From positions 1 to 64,000 of the forward strand of contig JABTBR010000039.1 in assembly GCA_013284265.1 (NCBI GenBank): DNA of 64,000 bases. The letters run 5' to 3'. Positions 58,725-64,000 of the stretch are shown piece after piece; the first letter of the stretch is position 1; every line of letters begins with the position of its first letter. The DNA comes from Oxalobacteraceae bacterium. GTDB taxonomy: Bacteria > Pseudomonadota > Gammaproteobacteria > Burkholderiales > Burkholderiaceae_D. The translations under genes and the position numbers were made by a program. Below the pieces are notes generated by a model that saw only the letters and a list, made by a program, of their open reading frames with translations, was not told the DNA's origin and searched no databases.

Positions 58725-61001
58725 CTATAGCGCCTGTTCATAGGACAGGCGCACGGCGCTGTAGCTGGGCGTGTGGTTCACGCGCGCGCTGCCGCTGGCG
58801 GGCCGGCCCGCGGCGCTGTCGCCCGGGTCCTGGTAATACTGGCCGTCGCTGCGTTCGCGCCGCAGCACATTGGCCCAGCCCAGTTTCCACTGGCTGCCTG
58901 GCCTGGGCTTCCACAGCGCCACCAGATCCAGGCTGCTGCTGCCGCTGTTGTCACTGCTGAGCAGTGCGCTGGCGCGTGCCGGGCCGCCGCTCTGGCGATT
59001 CAGGCTGGCGCTGAGCGAGAGCGCGTCCGAGGCGCGAAAATCGATGCCGGCATTGGCCGTTAGCGGTACCTGGCTGGCGATGCGGTTGTCGGGGCCAGGC
59101 ACGGCGGCGATGGACGACCAGTTGCGCGCGGCATTCAGGCGCAGGTCCAGTGCCGGTGCGCCGGCAAACAAGGTGGCAAGCGGCAGGCGGGCATCGAACT
59201 CGATGCCGTGGGCGCGCGCCTGGCCGCCGTTTTCCGGCGTATCGACCCAGCGCGCTCCCTGCTGGAACACGCGCCGCACGGTGACGTCGCGGATGCGGCG
59301 CGCATAGGTCGACAGGCTGACCACGCCATCCTTGCCGATATAGGCCTCGTAAGCCAGATCCAGTCCCCAGGCCAGCTCCGGACGCAGTGCCGGGTTGCCC
59401 TGGATGTCCGGGTAGACGGGGCCATTGTCGTTATTGGTGGTGTAGCGGCGCGGAACCAGGTCGCGCGTGGAGGGCGCCTTGTAGCTGCGCGCCAGCGCAA
59501 GGCGGAACTGGTCGCGCTTTTGATCCGACGGTTTCCACCGCAGCTGGACAATCGGGCTGACCACGCTGGAGCGGCCGCTAACCTGCGTCAGCGTGCGTCC
59601 GCGCGTGGCCGTGTCCAATCCTTCCCAGCGCAGCCCCAGATAGGCTTGCAGCTGTGCCGACAGCTCCCACTCATCCTGCACGAACAGCGCCAGGCGGCGC
59701 ACGTCGGCCTGATAATCCTCGTCGACGCGGCCGCGGAAGCGGCCGTCCGGCGTACTGTCGTTCTGCAGGCGCGCTTCGTCGCGGCGGATCAGCGCGCCAT
59801 CCCAGCCGAAGGCCAGGCCATGCGCGGCGAATACGCGGCTCAGGTATTTGCCGCTGCTGTTCCAGCTGTTGTCCACAAAATGGGAGTCGACCGCGCGCCG
59901 CAGGCTGTCGCCGGCCGTCGCATCGCCTTCAAAACGATAGGCGGAGCGGCGGCTGTTGCGGTTCAGGCCCAGCTTCAGTTGCAGGCTGTCGCCATCGGCC
60001 AGCTTGCGGTTCCAGGCCAGGTCGCTGCGCAGGCTGGCGCTATGGGCGCGGTTGTGGCCGTGCGTGAGGGGATATTCGCTGCTGCTGCCGTCCAGCGTGG
60101 TTTCATCGCTGTCGCCCCAGTTGGCGCTGCGGTACCAGTCCAGCAGGCTTTGCCAGCTCAGGGTGTCGCCGTTTTCCAGCGTCCAGTTCAGGCGTGGCGC
60201 CAGACTGAGTTTGTCGATGTCCGATGCATAGTGTTCGTCGATATGGCGCAGCGCGGTCTGCTCGCCGGCCGCGCCGGTGGTGCGCACCGCCACCGTGCTG
60301 GACGCCAGGGAGCGGCTGCGGCTGGCGGTGCCGCCCAGCGCATACGAGAAGCCGCCGCTCTTGTCGGCCAGCTGCAGGGTGGCGCTGGGATTCCAGCGCT
60401 GCTGGTCGTGGGCGATGGCGAGCTTGGCGTCGGCCTGTGCCTTGCTGACGGTCTTCTTCAGGATGACGTTGATGGTGCCGGCGATCGCCTGGCTGCTCAT
60501 GTCGGCGCTGGCGCTGCGCAGGATCTCGACCCGTTCGATCAGCTCCGGCGCCAGCGAGTCGATCGAAAAGCCCGGTGGGGTGGGGTCGCCGTTGAGCAGG
60601 ACCTGGGTATAGCCGGCACCCAGGCCGCGCATAAGCAGTTCGCCATTGGCGCCGATGGCAATGCCGGGCTGGCGCTTCAGGGTGGCCGACAGCGTGCTGT
60701 CGCCATGGCGCAGCAGGTCCTCGCGGCTGACGACAATGCGGGCGGCGCTGTCCTCGCGCCGCAGCAGCAGCGCGGCGCTGCCGCTCACTTGAACGATCTG
60801 CAGCGGCGCGGCCGTTGGCGTTTCCCTGATGGCGGGCGCTTGGGTGTGGGCCGTATCGCCAGCGCCGGCTTGCGCCGCCGCCGGTGGCGCGCTATCGGCG
60901 GCGTGCGATGGCAGAGCGAGGAAGGCGCAGGCGCTGGCGCCGCCGAGCAGGCGTAGGGTGCGCGCCAGCAGGCGCAAGGGAGTGGCGGGAGGTGGGTGCA
61001 T
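58725..61001 (-). CDS. TonB-dependent outer-membrane receptor
   Basis: A 758-residue receptor. Signal peptide near 35 (FLALPSHAAD). The plug shows QIVQVSGSAALLLRREDSAA, LKRQPGIAIGANGELLMRGL, GYTQVLLNGDPTPPGF and IERVEILRSASADMSSQAIA. The barrel contains the usual beta strands, for example YKAPSTRDLVPRRY and LDLAYEAYIG. The last residue is Leu (YEQAL), not the normal Phe or Tyr. No regulator or siderophore genes are near, so the ligand is unknown. Confidence 0.9.
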   Translation of the reverse strand: MHPPPATPLRLLARTLRLLGGASACAFLALPSHAADSAPPAAAQAGAGDTAHTQAPAIRETPTAAPLQIVQVSGSAALLLRREDSAARIVVSREDLLRHGDSTLSATLKRQPGIAIGANGELLMRGLGAGYTQVLLNGDPTPPGFSIDSLAPELIERVEILRSASADMSSQAIAGTINVILKKTVSKAQADAKLAIAHDQQRWNPSATLQLADKSGGFSYALGGTASRSRSLASSTVAVRTTGAAGEQTALRHIDEHYASDIDKLSLAPRLNWTLENGDTLSWQSLLDWYRSANWGDSDETTLDGSSSEYPLTHGHNRAHSASLRSDLAWNRKLADGDSLQLKLGLNRNSRRSAYRFEGDATAGDSLRRAVDSHFVDNSWNSSGKYLSRVFAAHGLAFGWDGALIRRDEARLQNDSTPDGRFRGRVDEDYQADVRRLALFVQDEWELSAQLQAYLGLRWEGLDTATRGRTLTQVSGRSSVVSPIVQLRWKPSDQKRDQFRLALARSYKAPSTRDLVPRRYTTNNDNGPVYPDIQGNPALRPELAWGLDLAYEAYIGKDGVVSLSTYARRIRDVTVRRVFQQGARWVDTPENGGQARAHGIEFDARLPLATLFAGAPALDLRLNAARNWSSIAAVPGPDNRIASQVPLTANAGIDFRASDALSLSASLNRQSGGPARASALLSSDNSGSSSLDLVALWKPRPGSQWKLGWANVLRRERSDGQYYQDPGDSAAGRPASGSARVNHTPSYSAVRLSYEQAL

Positions 61002-61139
61002 ATGGCATCGGGAAGAGTCTATCGGCGGAGCAATTGTAAAAGCGCGCTTCCGCGCGCGCAGTGCCGGTGTGACGAAGTTCCCGAATGCCGTGACGAGACG
61101 CTGGCAAGCCGCCAGGCTTGTCCTTGCCGCTGTCTTGGC

Positions 61140-61829
61140 TTATTTGCCGAGCGCGCCGAATACCTTGCCGATGATCTTGCTGCCGGCGCCGATCGGATCG
61201 GCGCGGATGGCTTTTTCCTCTTCGGCGATCATCACGAACAGGCCGTCGAGGGTGCGCTGGGTGACATAGTTTTCCACCGTGGCCTGTTCCCTGGCCAGTC
61301 CCAGTCTGGATGCCTGGGCCATGGTGCTGTTGTACCTGGCGGCCAGGTCGGCGCGGTCGGTCACCTTCTTGACGATGGGCGTGAAGCGCACGGTCAGCTG
61401 GGCCGAGGTTTTGTTGCGGAAGAAATCGGTGACCGAGGTGTCGCCGCCGGTCAGGATGCCCTTGGCGTCGGCGATCGACATCGACTTGACGGCGTCGAGC
61501 AGCAGCGGCTTGGCCATCGGCACGGCCGCCTCGGCGGCGTGGTTCATCGCCGCCACCAGCTCGTCGAGCTGCTGGGCGTGGCCGGTCATCTTCAGGATGG
61601 GGCGGGCCTGTTCCAGGATATGCGGCAGCGGGATGCGCACCTTGTCGTTGTTGAGGAAGCCGTTCTCCACGCCGAGCTTGCCGACGGCCGCCAGCGAGCC
61701 TTTTTCCAGCGCGGCTTTCAGGCCGCCGCTGGCGTCCTTGTTGCTGAGGTCATCGAGCGACAGCGCCATGGCGCTGGAGGTGGCAAGGATCAGGGGAAGC
61801 AGGATGGCGGCGGGATGGAAGGAGCGCAT
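61140..61829 (-). CDS. DUF4197 periplasmic protein
   Basis: A 229-residue exported protein. Signal peptide HPAAILLPLILATSSAMA. SLDDLSNKDASGGLKAALEK and LTGGDTSVTDFFRNKTSAQL are signatures of the family, as is RTLDGLFVMIAEEEKAIR near the end. The function is unknown; members are common in proteobacteria. GAGG lies about nine bases before the start. The gene is 138 bases past the TonB receptor's start on the same strand. Confidence 0.9.
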   Translation of the reverse strand: MRSFHPAAILLPLILATSSAMALSLDDLSNKDASGGLKAALEKGSLAAVGKLGVENGFLNNDKVRIPLPHILEQARPILKMTGHAQQLDELVAAMNHAAEAAVPMAKPLLLDAVKSMSIADAKGILTGGDTSVTDFFRNKTSAQLTVRFTPIVKKVTDRADLAARYNSTMAQASRLGLAREQATVENYVTQRTLDGLFVMIAEEEKAIRADPIGAGSKIIGKVFGALGK

Positions 61830-61909
61830 GGGGAAAACCTCGTGAAAGCGGTGGGGAGTGAGGTGGCACTTTACCGCAAGCGGCGCGTGGCGGCACGCTT
61901 ACATCGGGT

Positions 61910-63106
61910 TCAGACCGTGAAGGTGGCCGGGGCCGGGGCGGGCGCGGACGTTTCCGGATGCGGCACCGGCTGCGCCGCGATCCAGTTCATCAGCTCGCGC
62001 CCCAGCACGCGCAGGCGCGCCGTCTCCACCTGGCGCCGTTTGTAGGCGTCGTGGCTGGCCGGGCCGCTCAGGCTGGCGACATAACTGGCCTGGTCCATCA
62101 GCTGGATCTCGTACTCGAAGAAGAAGCCCACATCGAAATCCTGTCCCGGTCCGGGCGCGTCGTCCTGCAGGTGGATCATCTTGCGCACCGTGACCTGGAT
62201 GCTGCGGAAGCCTTCGCCGCTGTGCGGGTTGTCGCAGCGGGTCTGCGGCTCGGACAGGTCGAGCAGCTCGCGGTCCATCTGCCGCAGCAGCTCGGCCGGA
62301 TAGTCGTCGCCGCTGGTGAGCATGGCGCGGTATTTGACGAAGACCTGCTTGGCCGCGTCCAGGTCGAGCAGGGTGTTGCGGGTGCGCTGGGCGTCCACAT
62401 TGGTGACCGACAGCAGGTGGGCGCGCTGCAGGGTGCGCAGCGCCAGCAGGCATTCGAAGCGGGTCGCGAAGATCAGGCGCACGCCCAGGTGGTCGTAGAT
62501 GTCCGAGGCCAGATAGGCGGCCTTCTGCAGCAGCTTGAGCAGGATGCTGTTGCGGCCCTTGTTGTTCTTGCGGTCCAGGTGCAGGATAGGCAGGCACACT
62601 TCGCCGTCGGTGAGGAAGTGCTCCTCGCCCTCGCTATGGATCACTTCATCGAGGCTGGCGAATACCTGGTCGCGGATGGTGTTGAAGTGGCGTAGCTTGA
62701 GGTTGTTGTCGAGATAGAAAATCCCGTGCATCACCTTCAGCACGGCGCAGGACCACATGCGCAGCAGGTCGATGTGCGCGCCGCGCTGGGAGGCGTAGAC
62801 CAGCAGTTGCAGGACGTCCTCGGGCTCGGACACTTCGGGCGGGATCAGCTTGACCTGGCCGGGCGCGAGGAAGGTGGCGGCGATGAAGGCGACCGCTTCG
62901 TGGTGGGCGCGCGTGATCAGCGCCACGGCGGCCGGCTGGTCCGGGTCGAAACCGTATTCGCGCGCGAACTGGTGGGCGTCGTGCAGATTGCGCAGGGCAA
63001 GGGAGTCCAGATCGATCGCGGAAACGCCGTGGGCGATCGCGTTGAGGTAACTCCAGTTGAGCGAGAACTTGCCCGAACTCTTGAGCGAAGCATGCATTTT
63101 TGTCAT
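61910..63106 (-). CDS. TIGR04552-type conserved hypothetical protein
   Basis: A 398-residue cytoplasmic protein. It follows the TIGR04552/TIGR04562 pattern as I recall it: a helical N-terminus with LRNLHDAHQFAREYGFDPDQ, then RMWSCAVLKVMHGIFYLD and DIYDHLGVRLIFATRFECLL. The last stretch weakly recalls RelA/SpoT-like folds, which is only an impression. Its function is unknown. AGG five bases upstream supports the ATG at 63106. It is divergent from the dehydratase gene. Confidence 0.75.
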   Translation of the reverse strand: MTKMHASLKSSGKFSLNWSYLNAIAHGVSAIDLDSLALRNLHDAHQFAREYGFDPDQPAAVALITRAHHEAVAFIAATFLAPGQVKLIPPEVSEPEDVLQLLVYASQRGAHIDLLRMWSCAVLKVMHGIFYLDNNLKLRHFNTIRDQVFASLDEVIHSEGEEHFLTDGEVCLPILHLDRKNNKGRNSILLKLLQKAAYLASDIYDHLGVRLIFATRFECLLALRTLQRAHLLSVTNVDAQRTRNTLLDLDAAKQVFVKYRAMLTSGDDYPAELLRQMDRELLDLSEPQTRCDNPHSGEGFRSIQVTVRKMIHLQDDAPGPGQDFDVGFFFEYEIQLMDQASYVASLSGPASHDAYKRRQVETARLRVLGRELMNWIAAQPVPHPETSAPAPAPATFTV

Positions 63107-63260
63107 GTTGCCTAGTGTCTCTGAGTAACTTCAGTATCGCAGCCGAAACGAATATGGTCAACCTGCCGTTCTGAAGTGCGCAGACGGCTGGTTGCACTGC
63201 ACAAAACGGCAAACTAGGCCAAAATATGTATCGCTATCTCAACTGAATGGAGTAATACCG

Positions 63261-64000
63261 ATGACGCTGACCTTGCCGACCTATGCCGATGTGTGCGCCG
63301 CCGCCGAGCGGCTCGAGGGCCATGCCCACCGCACCCCGGTGCTGAGCTCGCGCACCGCCGACCGCGAGCTGGGCGCGCAGCTGTTCTTCAAGTGCGAAAA
63401 CCTGCAGCGGGTGGGGGCGTTCAAGTTCCGCGGCGCCTTCAATGCACTGGCGCGCTTCGATGCGCGCCAGCGCGCGGCCGGCGTGGTGGCTTACTCTTCG
63501 GGCAACCATGCGCAGGCGGTGGCGCTGTCGGCTTCCCTGCTGGGGATTCCGGCCACCATCGTCATGCCGCAGGATGCGCCGGCCTCCAAGGTGGCGGCCA
63601 CGCGCGGCTATGGCGCCACCGTGGTGCTGTACGACCGCTATACCGAAGACCGCGAGCAGATCGGCCGCGAGCTGGCCCAGCGCCACGGCCTGACCCTGAT
63701 TCCGCCGTACGACCATCCGGACGTGATCGCCGGGCAGGGCACGGCCGTCAAGGAACTGCTGGAGGACACCGGTCCGCTGGACGCGCTGTTCGTCTGCCTG
63801 GGCGGCGGCGGCCTGCTGTCCGGTTCCGCGCTGGCGGCGCGCGCGCTGGCGCCGGGGTGCAAGGTGTATGGGGTGGAGCCGGAAGCGGGCAACGACGGCC
63901 AGCAATCCTTCCGTTCCGGTGCCATCGTGCATATCGATACGCCGCAGACGATCGCCGACGGCGCCCAGACCCAGCATCTGGGCCAGTACACCTTCGGCAT
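63261..64000 (+). CDS. Threonine/serine dehydratase-family PLP enzyme, cut by the window edge
   Basis: The gene runs off the window, leaving 246 of about 320 residues. PLP Lys lies in GAFKFRGAFNAL, the phosphate/substrate loop in YSSGNHAQA, and the phosphate-binding glycine loop in CLGGGGLLSG. MTLTLPTYADVCAAAERLEG is the usual N-terminus of threonine dehydratases and threo-3-hydroxyaspartate ammonia-lyases; these cannot be separated without the rest. GGAG lies eight bases upstream of the start. Confidence 0.9.
   Translation, partial: MTLTLPTYADVCAAAERLEGHAHRTPVLSSRTADRELGAQLFFKCENLQRVGAFKFRGAFNALARFDARQRAAGVVAYSSGNHAQAVALSASLLGIPATIVMPQDAPASKVAATRGYGATVVLYDRYTEDREQIGRELAQRHGLTLIPPYDHPDVIAGQGTAVKELLEDTGPLDALFVCLGGGGLLSGSALAARALAPGCKVYGVEPEAGNDGQQSFRSGAIVHIDTPQTIADGAQTQHLGQYTFG

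Overview
The window is about 64 kb of GC-rich chromosome from a betaproteobacterium, most likely an Oxalobacteraceae member of the Massilia / Duganella / Janthinobacterium / Rugamonas type. That placement is inferred from the gene set: several PEP-CTERM proteins, TonB-dependent receptors, many cyclic-di-GMP proteins, a DUF3369/HD-GYP regulator, an orphan MshQ-like protein and a NifQ-family protein. No rRNA, tRNA or CRISPR array was seen. Core-like genes are mixed with accessory islands. A 66-104 bp quasi-palindromic intergenic repeat recurs five times, always just 3' of a plus-strand gene.

Layout. 0-2.6 kb: a small membrane protein, a proline-rich 83-residue protein, a PEP-CTERM protein and a hypothetical protein. 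2.7-4.7 kb: a double-GAF sensor histidine kinase. 4.9-9.0 kb: an inositol/sugar-type locus with two Gfo/Idh/MocA dehydrogenases and an RpiR regulator, divergent from an orphan sugar-binding protein; the divergent promoter region holds two perfect palindromes. 9.2-12.7 kb: a scarred region with an intact NifQ-family gene, a broken second copy, a putative small RNA, a lipoprotein and a frameshifted PEP-CTERM gene. 13.0-18.8 kb: a type VI secretion effector module (DUF4123 adaptor, VasX-like effector, DUF6708 and Sel1/DUF6396 proteins) with no VgrG or T6SS core genes. 18.8-22.6 kb: a phosphoesterase, an HD-GYP response regulator, a DUF3016 protein and a thioesterase.

22.7-30.4 kb holds the most unusual locus: a repeat protein with an ESPR-type signal peptide and a PEP-CTERM tail, overlapping a TPR/OGT-type glycosyltransferase, followed by a TPR-radical SAM/SPASM enzyme. 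A PQQ-type sugar dehydrogenase is convergent, and a chimeric scar upstream is built from pieces of both ends of the locus. 30.5-44.5 kb: a solute-binding protein, two GGDEF/EAL proteins, a dienelactone hydrolase, an MshQ-like giant protein, an M28 peptidase and a DEAD-box helicase with two DbpA domains. 44.9-47.1 kb: a TnsB-like protein whose DDE triad is altered, translationally coupled to a 52-residue ORF. 47.2-52.7 kb: a four-gene operon behind a near-perfect sigma-54 promoter, encoding a Tat-exported flavin amine oxidase, cytochrome c, a secreted RidA and a TonB receptor; together these look like a periplasmic amine or amino-acid oxidation pathway. 52.8-56.8 kb: secreted hypothetical, beta-helix, ankyrin and hydrolase proteins. 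56.9-64 kb: mostly housekeeping-type genes, ending in a threonine-dehydratase-family gene cut by the window edge.

All family assignments come from motifs read by eye; no database search was run.
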